Shown: positions 24,590 through 32,483 of the stretch, piece after piece | How the letters are laid out: each line of letters opens with the position of its first letter | Numbering within the stretch: the first letter of the stretch is position 1 | From: Streptoverticillium olivoreticuli subsp. olivoreticuli | GTDB lineage: Bacteria > Actinomycetota > Actinomycetes > Streptomycetales > Streptomycetaceae | Assembly: GCF_003391135.1 (NCBI RefSeq) | Contig: NZ_CP031455.1 | Span: 620,001-684,000 of the forward strand | Length of the DNA: 64,000 nt | Reading direction: 5' to 3' | Program-made: the position numbers and the translations under genes | Notes under the pieces: generated by a model | Told to the model about the DNA's origin: nothing | The model's database searches: none | Seen by the model: the letters and a program-made list of their open reading frames with translations, nothing else

Positions 24590-26794
24590 TCATACCTGCG
24601 GTTCGCCGTCATTGCCGTGGGCTCCTTTCTCGTTGTGGATTATCGCCATCTCCTGGTGGTACAGCCAGGGTTGGCGTGCGCCGTGGCCGCGGGGCAGTCG
24701 GTGGAGGCGGCGGAGTCGTTCGACTTCCACGGGGTCGGCGTGGATGACCCAGGAACGGCGCCGGTCAGGCTGCTGACGGGCGGTGACCCAGCCGTGGGTG
24801 ATCCAGCCGAAGAGGGTGACGCGGGGCATGCCGATCTCTCGGGCAAGGTCGCTCGGCCACCATTCATCGGGGCCGAGGGGCTGGGCCTTTCGGCGGAGGC
24901 TCCGTTCCTGCTGGCTGATGCAGCCCAGTTCGCGCAGTAGTTCGCGGACGCCTTGAGCGCCGAAATGTTCGCGACGTTTGGGCGGGCGGAAGCCCTCGGC
25001 GTTCAGGGTCTTGGCGATGGCGGGGGCGGCATGTCCGGCCGCGGCGAGTTCGCGAGCGCGGGCTGCGAGCTGGGGGAAGTAGCTGAGCTGGTCCAGTCGG
25101 CCGACGGGGCGGACGACCTCGCCGTCGGTCTGATGTCCGCCGGCCCAGGTGACCTGAACGGTGACGCGTTCGCTGTCTCCGAGGACGGTGACGCGGATCT
25201 TCTCGATCAGGTGCCGCATCAGCCGCTTGCGGTCCGAGTCGGTCGTGGTAGACGCCTGCCACAGGGCCGGGAGATCGCCGGCCAGGGCCCGGATCTGCTC
25301 GCGCTCGGCTGCGGTGAGAGAGCGGGGCCGGGCGGCGGCGAAGCGGTCGTACTCCTCGCTCAGCTGCTGCCGCCCGGCCAGCGCGGACTCCCAGCTGCGT
25401 TCCAGCTCGCGGACGACCAGGCGGTTCTCGGGCTCGGCGAGCTGGTACTGGCGCCGGGCCCGGTCGACGGCATAGTCCGCGCGCTCCAGACGCTGATGCC
25501 AGATCCGGTCCACTTCCTGGCGCCGGTGCTGGGTCTGCTCGGCCGCGGCCAGCGAGACCTCGATGGCGGCCGGTGCGATGGCGGCCAGCAGCAGAGCGGT
25601 GACAAAGCGATCGAGGCAGGCTCCGGACAGCTGCTGGCACAGCTCGCCGCCGTAGTCGGCCTTGAGGCGGCTGCACTCGTACTTCGGCCACAGCTTGCCG
25701 CCCTGGCCGCGTTGATAGTGGACGGTCATGCGGGTTCCGCAGCGGCCGCAGTGGATCAGCCCGGCCAGCAGTGCCGGCCCGTCGCGCAGGGCTCCCATGC
25801 TCAGCGCGTGGGCCCGGTTCGCCTCGATCCGGGTCAGGTTGCGTTCGTGCTGTTCCATGCCGATATAGGCAGGCAGCATCCCGGGCAAGCAGACGAGCCA
25901 GTCCTCGCGCGGCTTGCGGACACGGCCGGTGCACGGGCGGCCCGGAACGCGGCGGCGGGGGTCGGTGCGGCTGCGGCCATAGACATAGATCCCTGCATAG
26001 GCCGGATGCCGGAGCATGTTCTGGATCAGGATCCGGCTGGGCCGACGCCAGACCAGCAGTCCCTTCTCCGGCCCTTCACGGGCACGGATGCCCATCTGGA
26101 TGCCGTGATCGACCAGGAACCGCAGCACCCCGTTGATCAGCTCGAGTTCATCGAACAGGTCGAAGACCAGACGGACCACGGTCTGGACCTGCTCGTCCGG
26201 GTCCTTGACAACCTGGCCGTCCGTGAGCCGGAGATAGCCCACCGGCAGGGGCATGGCCAGCTCTCCGCGGCGAGCCTTGCCGATCCGCCCGTTCCACATC
26301 CGCTGCTTGATCAGATGCAGCTCGGCCTCGCTGATCGTGCCCTTGAGCCCGAGCAGCAGCCTGTCGTTGTGCTCGGACGGGTCATACACCCCGTCCGGAT
26401 CGGCGAGCAGGGCCCCGGCCAGCGCGCACAGCTCCAGCAGCTGGTGCCACTCGCGGCCGCTTCGCGCCAGCCGGGACATCTCCACACCGAGGACCAGGCC
26501 CACATGGTCCAGGCCGACCTCCGAGACCAGCCGCTGAAATCCGGGCCTGTCCACCAGGCCGGACGCCGAATGGCCAAGGTCCTCGTCAATCACCAGGACG
26601 CGCGACGGCGCCCAGCCCAGATCAACAGCACGTTGCGTGAGTCCGTACTGCAGCCGGGTCGACTCCGCGTGGTCAATGACCTGCTGAGGAGTCGACTGAC
26701 GGACATAGACGACCGCGAGACGATCGAGATGCCAGGACTGGACCTTGCCCTCAATCCGGTCCCACGGCGCAGCCGTCACGCTCACCGTGATCAC
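24590..26794 (-). CDS. Large serine recombinase
   Basis: 734 residues from GTG 26794. It cuts and rejoins DNA through a 5'-phosphoserine link. The catalytic domain opens with VVYVRQSTPQQV, nucleophile Ser34, and holds GVEMSRLARSGREWHQLL. The recombinase domain spans about residues 180-320 (GYLRLTDGQVV, MLRHPAYAGIYVYGR). A zinc ribbon follows: CGRC at 349-352 with later Cys near 374 and 386, then a coiled-coil stretch (about 420-500) and a C-terminal MerR-like winged helix (WPSDLAREIGMPRVTLFGWITHGW). All parts appear intact, so it may still be active. It is the only real gene of the element and reads toward its left end. Confidence 0.95.
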   Translation of the reverse strand: MITVSVTAAPWDRIEGKVQSWHLDRLAVVYVRQSTPQQVIDHAESTRLQYGLTQRAVDLGWAPSRVLVIDEDLGHSASGLVDRPGFQRLVSEVGLDHVGLVLGVEMSRLARSGREWHQLLELCALAGALLADPDGVYDPSEHNDRLLLGLKGTISEAELHLIKQRMWNGRIGKARRGELAMPLPVGYLRLTDGQVVKDPDEQVQTVVRLVFDLFDELELINGVLRFLVDHGIQMGIRAREGPEKGLLVWRRPSRILIQNMLRHPAYAGIYVYGRSRTDPRRRVPGRPCTGRVRKPREDWLVCLPGMLPAYIGMEQHERNLTRIEANRAHALSMGALRDGPALLAGLIHCGRCGTRMTVHYQRGQGGKLWPKYECSRLKADYGGELCQQLSGACLDRFVTALLLAAIAPAAIEVSLAAAEQTQHRRQEVDRIWHQRLERADYAVDRARRQYQLAEPENRLVVRELERSWESALAGRQQLSEEYDRFAAARPRSLTAAEREQIRALAGDLPALWQASTTTDSDRKRLMRHLIEKIRVTVLGDSERVTVQVTWAGGHQTDGEVVRPVGRLDQLSYFPQLAARARELAAAGHAAPAIAKTLNAEGFRPPKRREHFGAQGVRELLRELGCISQQERSLRRKAQPLGPDEWWPSDLAREIGMPRVTLFGWITHGWVTARQQPDRRRSWVIHADPVEVERLRRLHRLPRGHGARQPWLYHQEMAIIHNEKGAHGNDGEPQV

Positions 26795-27060
26795 CCCCGC
26801 CCGGCAGGTCGGGAATGGTCACGATCCGCGCGGCCAGCAACGCCAGCAGCCGCACCACCTGTTGACGGTTCAGCTCCGGAACGGTCTCCCACTCCGGGAT
26901 CTGGGGAGCTCAGCGGCACACGGTCCGTCCACTGCGGCTCACCACCCTCCGCACGACCGGCCTGCCGCTCGCGCAACCGCCGGACAGCAGCAGCCACGGC
27001 CAGCAGGCCATCAACCCCTACAACCGGAGCATTCCCCGCCCCAAACTCGTATACGTGTGC
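26795..27060 (-). pseudogene. Small frameshifted ORF upstream of the recombinase
   Basis: One frame reads VVGVDGLLAVAAAVRRLRER...WTDRVPLSS and another continues QIPEWETVPELNRQQVVRLL and LALLAARIVTIPDLPGG. One extra C in a CCCC run near 26900 separates them. It resembles a short accessory protein but has no clear start. It could be an element-coded DNA-binding helper that is now broken. Confidence 0.35.
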
Positions 27061-27077
27061 AGTGCGGCTTGCTCCTT

Positions 27078-27195
27078 GAGCGGTGCATCGCCCGTTTGAA
27101 GCAGTGGCGCGGCCTGGCCGTGCGAACAAAAAAGCTCGCCGTCGCCTACCAGGCCGCACTCCACCTCGCGGCCCTGTTGGTCTGGCTCCGCAGGT
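27078..27195 (+). pseudogene. IS5-type transposase, 3' part
   Basis: Reads ERCIARLKQWRGLAVRTKKL then AVAYQAALHLAALLVWLRR and a stop, the standard C-terminus of IS5-group transposases and the direct continuation of the fragment ending at 24569. Confidence 0.85.
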
Positions 27196-27254
27196 GACCT
27201 GGGAGGCAGTCCAGTGTCTGCCTGGGTCCCGGGCGCCCCGCCGGGGCCGGGTGT

Positions 27255-29000
27255 TCAGATGAGGGGGTCGAGGCGGAACTTCTGGTGGTCGGCGTTGGCC
27301 CACTCCTGCTGGCGCACCGGCGCTCCGTTGCGCGCACCGTCGGTGCCCCCGGCGATCTGCAGGACTCGGCCGCTGTGCCGGGCGACCAGGCGGTACCAGC
27401 CGTCACCGACCGGTTCGGGGCGCCATTGCTGGTGGGTGCCGCCGCTCCACTCTCCTTGCCGTACGGCGGTGCCGTTGTCGGTTTCGGCGTCGGTGACTTC
27501 CAGGACCTTGCCGCTGTGCCGGGAGGTGATCCGGTAGTAGCCGTCTTCCACCGCTTCCAGGGTGAAGCGCTGGTTGTCGGCGTCGCGGCGTTCCCACTGC
27601 TGTGCCCGGGCGCCGTCGGCGAGTCCTTCGGTGCCGTCGGGGATCTCGACGAGCTTGCCACTGTGCCGGGCGACCAGGCCGGCCTGCCTGGGGATCGCGG
27701 CGCTGGCCGCGTCGTCCCAGGTAATGTCGTCGCCGTCGATGTATACGCCCCAGAACGGCACGTAGTAGAAGTACTTGTAGCTGCCGGCGAAGCCCGGCAT
27801 CGGGTACCAGATGTAGGTGACGCGGTCGCCCCGCTTGTAGTAGCCCTGCACCACCTCGGTGGTCTCCGGTAGCCGCTCGCCGGGCTGGAAGTTGGCGCTG
27901 TAGGCGTTCTCGACCATCTGGCCCGACTCGGGGCGGTGGAAGTAGCCGGGCGCGCTCTTCTTGATCACGCCGACCGTGCGGGCAGGCCGCTCGGGTGCCG
28001 GGGCCCTGTACCGGGTCGGTGCGGCCGCCACCACCGCCCTGCATTTGAAGCCCTTGGTTTCGACCCGCTGGTGCTCCCACCGGCCGTCGCCCGCAGGGGT
28101 GGCGATGACGAACCCGCGGAAGGTCGCCAGGCACAGCGCGCCGTCGGGGCCGCCGGTCATCGCATTGATCATCGGCGCCGACCGGTTCCCCTCCGGGGCC
28201 AGGGGAAAGTCCCCGAGCCGCTCCAGGGTCCGGGCCGCCAGGACGGCACCCTCGTGGCCCTTGTCGCCCCGTACGACGGCGTGGACGCGCTGTCCGTCCC
28301 CGCCCGGCCATACCGCCTCGGTGTGCCCACTCCCGCGGGCCGCGACCGTCAAGGTGGCGGTGTCGACCACGGTCAGGGAGTCCTCGCGGTAGCTGTTGAG
28401 GGTGTAGAACAGCGAACCGTCCTCGTTCAGTGCGACCCTGACCCCGGCCGGACCGTACGCGAAACCGGCCAGCTCGACGGTGGCAGTCAGCGTGCCGTCG
28501 GCCAGGTCAAGGACCTTCAGCATAGGGGCGCCTTCGGAGCTGCCCGTGTACAGCCGGGTGCCGTCCGGGGAGACCGCGACGCCCGCGTAGCGCCCGCTGG
28601 TCTCCAGCCGGCGCAGCACAGTGTTGGTGGTGGTGTCGATCTCGACGACGCCACCGCGGCCGACCGCGACGTACAACCGTTCCCGCTGGTGGTCGATGAC
28701 CGCGTCCCACACCGGCTCGTCCAGAAGCCGCCCGGACTTGGATGCTTCCGTCCGCACCTCGGTGAGGGTCTGCGTCTCCAGCAGGTGGATGCCGTCGTTC
28801 AGTCCCACGTACAGGTGGGTGCCCCGGGAGTCCGCGCACAGGAAGCCCCGCCCCAGCCCGCCCCGGACCGGCAGCTCACTGGTCACCGTGCCCAGGGCCT
28901 CGCCCGACTCCGGAGAGACCACCGTCACGGCCCAGCGCCCGGGTCGTTGCGAGTCTGCCTCGTGCAGGGCGTAGTAGTGGTACGTCCGCAGATCCGTCAC
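27255..29000 (-). CDS. Beta-propeller plus ricin-type lectin protein
   Basis: 581 residues from GTG 29000 with GGAGAGGGG upstream. Residues ~1-345 are YVTN-like propeller blades (LYVGLNDGIHLLETQTLTEV, LYVAVGRGGVVEIDTTTNTV, VAVSPDGTRLYTGSSEGAP). Residues ~385-440 are an aromatic-rich linker of unknown type (GYYKRGDRVTYIWYP). From about residue 441 three beta-trefoil repeats follow, each with RHSGK/R and a Q-x-W/F end (QQWERRDADNQRF, HQQWRPEP, DHQKFRLDP), a carbohydrate-binding RICIN domain. There is no signal peptide, which is odd for a lectin. Function unknown. Confidence 0.8.
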   Translation of the reverse strand: MTDLRTYHYYALHEADSQRPGRWAVTVVSPESGEALGTVTSELPVRGGLGRGFLCADSRGTHLYVGLNDGIHLLETQTLTEVRTEASKSGRLLDEPVWDAVIDHQRERLYVAVGRGGVVEIDTTTNTVLRRLETSGRYAGVAVSPDGTRLYTGSSEGAPMLKVLDLADGTLTATVELAGFAYGPAGVRVALNEDGSLFYTLNSYREDSLTVVDTATLTVAARGSGHTEAVWPGGDGQRVHAVVRGDKGHEGAVLAARTLERLGDFPLAPEGNRSAPMINAMTGGPDGALCLATFRGFVIATPAGDGRWEHQRVETKGFKCRAVVAAAPTRYRAPAPERPARTVGVIKKSAPGYFHRPESGQMVENAYSANFQPGERLPETTEVVQGYYKRGDRVTYIWYPMPGFAGSYKYFYYVPFWGVYIDGDDITWDDAASAAIPRQAGLVARHSGKLVEIPDGTEGLADGARAQQWERRDADNQRFTLEAVEDGYYRITSRHSGKVLEVTDAETDNGTAVRQGEWSGGTHQQWRPEPVGDGWYRLVARHSGRVLQIAGGTDGARNGAPVRQQEWANADHQKFRLDPLI

Positions 29001-29355
29001 TGCAGGTTCCCCTCTCCGCTCGGCACGCGGTGTGCCGACGCGGCCGCCAGCGTAAAGATCAACAAGAGGCGCTGGGACACGTTCCACGAGATTGTCTGGA
29101 TTGGCGAGCCGTCAGAAAGTGTGAGAGAAACGGATGGTGACAGACCGTCGGGTGAATTGGGGTAGAAGATTGAGCCTCACCTCGCGCCGACCGCCGGGCA
29201 GGGAACAGTCGGCCGAATTACTGGTACGTGTGGCTGGTGTGCCCTGTCTTAAACCGTTCCAGTGGGTTGGCTCTCCTCCGGCCTCGCTTGTCGCATCAGA
29301 GCCCTCTCCGGATCGTTCGGCTTCGGCCGGACGGCGCAGTGCGGTGCAGTGCCGG
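29001..29355. other. Intergenic region left of the interrupted cold-shock gene
   Basis: No gene is supported. It combines the promoter side of the lectin gene with the former downstream region of the cold-shock gene. Confidence 0.4.
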
Positions 29356-29388
29356 TCAGATAATGGTGACGTTGGCGGCGGACGGACC
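29356..29388 (-). pseudogene. 3' end of a cold-shock protein gene, cut off by an IS
   Basis: The minus strand reads GPSAANVTII and a TGA, the usual C-terminus of CspA-type proteins. It is the missing end of the gene whose 5' part starts at 30862. Confidence 0.85.
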
Positions 29389-29454
29389 TGAGGGGCCCCG
29401 AAGTTTCCGGACAGGAGTCCAATAGGATCATCCTGAACCGGAAACGAGGAAGCA

Positions 29455-29745
29455 GTGGCGCCACCGAAGAAGTACTCGCCGGAGTTCCGTGAGGAAGCCG
29501 TCCAGATCGCGCTGAGGTCGAGCAAGACGATTTCCGAAGTCGGCCGAGAACTGGAAATGAACCCCGAGACCCTTCGCGGCTGGGTGAAGAAGTATCAGAA
29601 ACAACAGGAACCAGCGTCCGGCGCCAGCTTGACGGCAAGCGAGCGGGCGCGCCTGAAGGAACTCGAACGGCGTAACCGTGAGCTCGAGATGGAAGTGACC
29701 TTCCTCAAAAAAGCCGCAGCGTACTTCGCGAGGGATCCCCGGTAG
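29455..29745 (+). CDS. IS3-family OrfA
   Basis: 96 residues from GTG 29455. HTH in KKYSPEFREEAVQIALRSSK and TISEVGRELEMNPETLRGWV, then a leucine-zipper-like helix (ARLKELERRNRELEMEVTFLKKA). Near the end, at 29707-29713, the run AAAAAAG is a typical slippery site; a -1 shift leads into the frame of OrfB, which is open through the overlap, so an OrfAB fusion transposase can be made. OrfA alone usually acts as DNA-binding regulator. Confidence 0.95.
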   Translation: MAPPKKYSPEFREEAVQIALRSSKTISEVGRELEMNPETLRGWVKKYQKQQEPASGASLTASERARLKELERRNRELEMEVTFLKKAAAYFARDPR

Positions 29746-29771
29746 CGACCAAGTACGAGTTCATCGACGAG

Positions 29772-30635
29772 ATGCGACTCGATACAGCGGAGTACGCATA
29801 CAGCGTTGAGTTCATGTGCAGCAGACTCGGCGTCTCACGATCTGGCTACTACGACTGGAGCAGCCGCCCAGATTCGGCAACGGCGCGGCGGCGAGAAGAA
29901 CTGAAAATGCTCATCAAGAAGGCCTTCAAGATGTCCGACAGTACCTACGGCCACCGGCGCATCCACGCCCAGCTGCACCGCTGGGGCCGCACCGCAGGAC
30001 TGGAACTGGTCCGCCGGCTGATGCGTGAACTGGCTCTGGAGCCCTGCCAGCCCAAGCCGAAACGCTTCGGCCTCACCCGGGCCGCGGCCGGCCTGGTACC
30101 GGACCTCGTCGGCCGCGACTTCACCGCCGAGGCCCCCGGGCAAAAGCTCGTCGGAGACATCACTTACATACCGACCGGCGAGGGGTGGCTGTATCTGGCG
30201 ACCGTCATCGACTGCTGCACCAAAGAAGTCATCGGATACGCGATGGACGACCACTACCGAACTCCGCTCATATCCCGGGCGATCCGTAACGCAGCACGGA
30301 ACCGGAAGCTCTCCAAAGGAGCCATATTCCACTCCGATCACGGCAGCAATTACATGTCGGACGAGTTCAGGGAGACCCTGAACAGCCTTCAGCTCCGGAG
30401 GTCCGCGGGCCGTACCGGGATCTGCTTCGATAACGCTATGGCCGAGTCATTCTTCGGAGCTCTGAAGAATGAACTCGTATCGCGGGTCACGTACTTGACC
30501 CGCGAGGCCGCCCGGCAGGACATCACCCGGTACATCGAATTCTGGTACAATCACAAACGCCTTCACTCGGCAGTGGGATACCGCCCTCCCTGCGAAATCC
30601 ACGCCGAGCACCAGAAGTTGCGCATCGCCGCGTGA
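29772..30635 (+). CDS. IS3-family OrfB (integrase-like DDE transposase)
   Basis: 287 residues from the first ATG; in the fusion it is entered by frameshift from OrfA, giving about 22 more residues. HTH_21 region [20 protein letters not shown], then the rve core with [20 protein letters not shown] (first Asp), [14 protein letters not shown] (second Asp) and [14 protein letters not shown] (Glu). The C-terminus [12 protein letters not shown] is complete. It cuts and joins IS ends as in other IS3 elements. Confidence 0.96.
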   Translation: MRLDTAEYAYSVEFMCSRLGVSRSGYYDWSSRPDSATARRREELKMLIKKAFKMSDSTYGHRRIHAQLHRWGRTAGLELVRRLMRELALEPCQPKPKRFGLTRAAAGLVPDLVGRDFTAEAPGQKLVGDITYIPTGEGWLYLATVIDCCTKEVIGYAMDDHYRTPLISRAIRNAARNRKLSKGAIFHSDHGSNYMSDEFRETLNSLQLRRSAGRTGICFDNAMAESFFGALKNELVSRVTYLTREAARQDITRYIEFWYNHKRLHSAVGYRPPCEIHAEHQKLRIAA

Positions 30636-30678
30636 AAGAACCCGTCAGACGACTGTCCGGGAAACGCGAGGCCCCTCA

Positions 30679-30862
30679 GACCCTTTGCTCCGTCTTGAAT
30701 CGAGAACTGAACCTTCTGGCCCTCGGTAAGGGTCTTGAAGCCTTTGTCCTGGATCGCCGAGAAGTGGACGAACACGTCCTTGCTGCCGTCCGCAGGGGTG
30801 ATGAAGCCGAACCCCTTGCTCTCGTTGAACCACTTGACGGTTCCCTGCATCATCGACGACAT
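30679..30862 (-). pseudogene. Cold-shock protein gene, 5' part, split by IS3
   Basis: From ATG 30862 (GGGGAG upstream) it reads [49 protein letters not shown]: about 61 codons of a CspA-type RNA-binding protein with both RNP motifs. The reading then runs into the IS and would end after 99 codons with foreign residues. The genuine end (GPSAANVTII) lies at 29356-29388. RNP1 (KGFGF) and RNP2 (VFVHF) are intact, but the last beta strand is lost. Confidence 0.93.
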
Positions 30863-31541
30863 CTACATCTCCCCTTGGTCGAGTCCCGGCACCCAGCCGT
30901 GCAGCAGCTGAGGCTTCCTCCGTCGTGCCCACGGGCTGGATCACGCAACCCTGGAATCACGCCAACCTGTTCCAGACACAGCGCGGACCCCGGCTCGCGA
31001 CTGAACTCGACCCACCACGAAGCGGTCGGTTCCGTCGACGCCGACACCACGGAAGAGGACCAGATCAACTGAGACAGCACCCGTCGTCCATCCTCATGGG
31101 GCCAGATCCTCTGAGGTTTCCGGTGCCACGGCGTTTCAACTGATCCGGCAGATCCCGAAAGGGCTGACAGCCCTCGATCCAATCGTCTCGCCCCAACTCT
31201 TCAAGGAGACACACCCTGGTCCTGCGGCTTCTCGCCGCCCAGGAGCGGGACTCCCGTCGTGAGGCCGCGGCTCGGCCGGGAGCAGCCCCAGTAGTCCGTG
31301 GCCTCATTCCTGTTTCTGGCGCACCCGGCTGCCTTGCCCTCGAAATGGCAAACAGGCACTGGGCTTGTTCTTCAACTCCTGGCTGTGGTGTTGCGGGCTC
31401 GGCGGGACTTCGACGGACACGTCGTCCGTCAATCGTCCCGGGGCTGAGACTCGTTTGGGTGACAGCAGGTCGGAACGCCTTGTTCCACAGTCGCTATGGG
31501 CAGATCGTGCAGGGTCGGCCCCTTCTTCATAGGAGAAGCTC
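30863..31541. other. Intergenic region, no gene supported
   Basis: About 680 bp. The part near 30863-31000 is the former cold-shock promoter/leader region. The remainder shows no convincing protein in any frame; AGGAGAAG just before 31542 serves the next gene. Confidence 0.4.
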
Positions 31542-31754
31542 ATGACACCAATCAGTCCCGACCGTCGTGCCACGCCCGTCACCCAGGCTGACGGCACCCG
31601 GGCCGGAGGCAGCGCGGCCACCCTCACCCCGATCGCCGAGCAGGCATCCCCCCAGATCCTTTCGCTCGTCACCGGACTGCTGAACAGCCTGCTGGGCGGT
31701 CTGTCGGACCGCAATGCGAAGACCGACGTGACCCCGGTGCGCTGGGACCGTTGA
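31542..31754 (+). CDS. Small protein ending in the first strand of an S74-type domain
   Basis: 70 residues from ATG 31542 with AGGAG. A helix PQILSLVTGLLNSLLGGL is followed by SDRNAKTDVTPVRWDR. The SDxxxK pattern matches the Ser-Lys site at the start of the Peptidase_S74 (tail-spike chaperone) domain. The rest of that domain is in the next ORF, whose TTG start overlaps this TGA by 4 bases. Either a split domain or one gene broken by a frame change. Confidence 0.6.
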   Translation: MTPISPDRRATPVTQADGTRAGGSAATLTPIAEQASPQILSLVTGLLNSLLGGLSDRNAKTDVTPVRWDR

Positions 31755-32197
31755 TCACCGCCTGGTGGCGTGCCGCCCGCGAAGCGCGGGCGGCACGCCG
31801 TAATCGCCCGTCCCATCCGCAGATCCTCGCCGGGCCGGCAGGTCTGGCCTCTGCCGCCACCACGGCCACCACTGGCCCCGCCGAGGCCGTCAACGGCCAC
31901 CAGATCCTGGAGGAAGTCCTTCGACTGCCGGTCAGCACCTGGCGCTACCACTGGGACCCGCCGACCGTCCGGCACCTCGGCCCGATGGCACAGGACTGGC
32001 ACGCGGCCTTCGGGCTCGGCGACAACAACGTCACCATCTCCGCCACCGACACCAACGGCGTCGCCCTCGTCTGCATCCAGGCCCTCCATCGCCGCATCGA
32101 AGACCTCACCGCGCAGGTCGAGACACTGCGGGAACAGGTCGCCCGCCTGGACCGGCCGTCCCTGGCCGAGGCGGCCGAGGGGCAGGCAAGGCCGTAG
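31751..32197 (+). CDS. S74-type (intramolecular chaperone-like) domain protein
   Basis: 148 residues from TTG 31751. After an Arg/Ala-rich N-terminus it reads GHQILEEVLRLPVSTWRYHW, RHLGPMAQDWHAAFG, DTNGVALVCIQALHRRIEDL and a C-terminal coiled coil (TAQVETLREQVARL). This is the body of the S74 domain known from phage tail spikes and many Streptomyces tail-fibre-domain proteins; there the coiled coil trimerises. There are no phage genes nearby. It is followed by a perfect hairpin terminator. Confidence 0.65.
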   Translation: MITAWWRAAREARAARRNRPSHPQILAGPAGLASAATTATTGPAEAVNGHQILEEVLRLPVSTWRYHWDPPTVRHLGPMAQDWHAAFGLGDNNVTISATDTNGVALVCIQALHRRIEDLTAQVETLREQVARLDRPSLAEAAEGQARP

Positions 32198-32230
32198 AGA
32201 CGGCCGATCCGCCTGACTCTGTTCACTGTC

Positions 32231-32273
32231 TTCCCGGCGCGAGGGCCGCTTCTTCTGGCCCTCGCGCCGGGAA
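32231..32273. terminator. 17-bp stem hairpin terminator
   Basis: TTCCCGGCGCGAGGGCC (32231-32247) and GGCCCTCGCGCCGGGAA (32257-32273) pair perfectly around 9 bases, 33 bp after the S74-type gene. Confidence 0.85.
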
Positions 32274-32483
32274 CAGGGGCAACCGCCGGCTCAAGTGCCT
32301 GCTCGGCCAAGGTGCACGGGACCACGGCGAGGACCTTGATGGCGAGTCTGCTGCCGGATGAAGCACGGCGAGGGGCGAACGGGGCGACGGGGGCGGGATC
32401 GCTGCCCGCGATGCGGATGCAGCCGCCCGGTTCGGCGCGGTAGGCCAGCTGCTCGTCGGGGTGCTGACGACAGTGGTCCTGCC

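Larger units (their letters stand above)
24567..27080. mobile_element. 2.5-kb serine-recombinase element inserted in the IS5 transposase
   Basis: The transposase text breaks after NTVE (GTGGAG, ending 24569) and resumes with GAGCGGTGCATC (from 27078), so joining the flanks restores VERCIARLKQW in frame. GAG is present at both junctions (24567-24569 and 27078-27080) and is the likely crossover core. Just inside each end lie inverted arms: GAGCAAGCCGCAGTGC on the left, and on the right the complement of GAGCAAGCCGCACTGC. Joined around CTTGAGAT these would form a palindromic attP typical of large serine recombinases. The element encodes the recombinase and perhaps one tiny upstream ORF. Confidence 0.8.
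29389..30678 (+). mobile_element. IS3-family insertion sequence
   Basis: 1290 bp. The ends TGAGGGGCCCCGAAGTTTCC (left) and, on the other strand, TGAGGGGCCTCGCGTTTCCC (right) are imperfect inverted repeats, 21 of 26 bases the same including GGACAG after them. GACC flanks both ends (29385-29388 and 30679-30682), a 4-bp target duplication. Both orfA and orfB are intact with a frameshift signal, so the copy looks recent and functional. It sits inside a cold-shock gene. Confidence 0.92.

Noticed and set aside
24953..27079. Long plus-strand open frame (708 codons) over the serine recombinase
   Set aside because: Antisense shadow of a gene with clear catalytic and zinc-ribbon motifs.
31065..31310. 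Short frames between the cold-shock gene and the S74-type pair
   Set aside because: No ribosome sites, low-complexity Arg/Ser-rich translations and no conserved motif.
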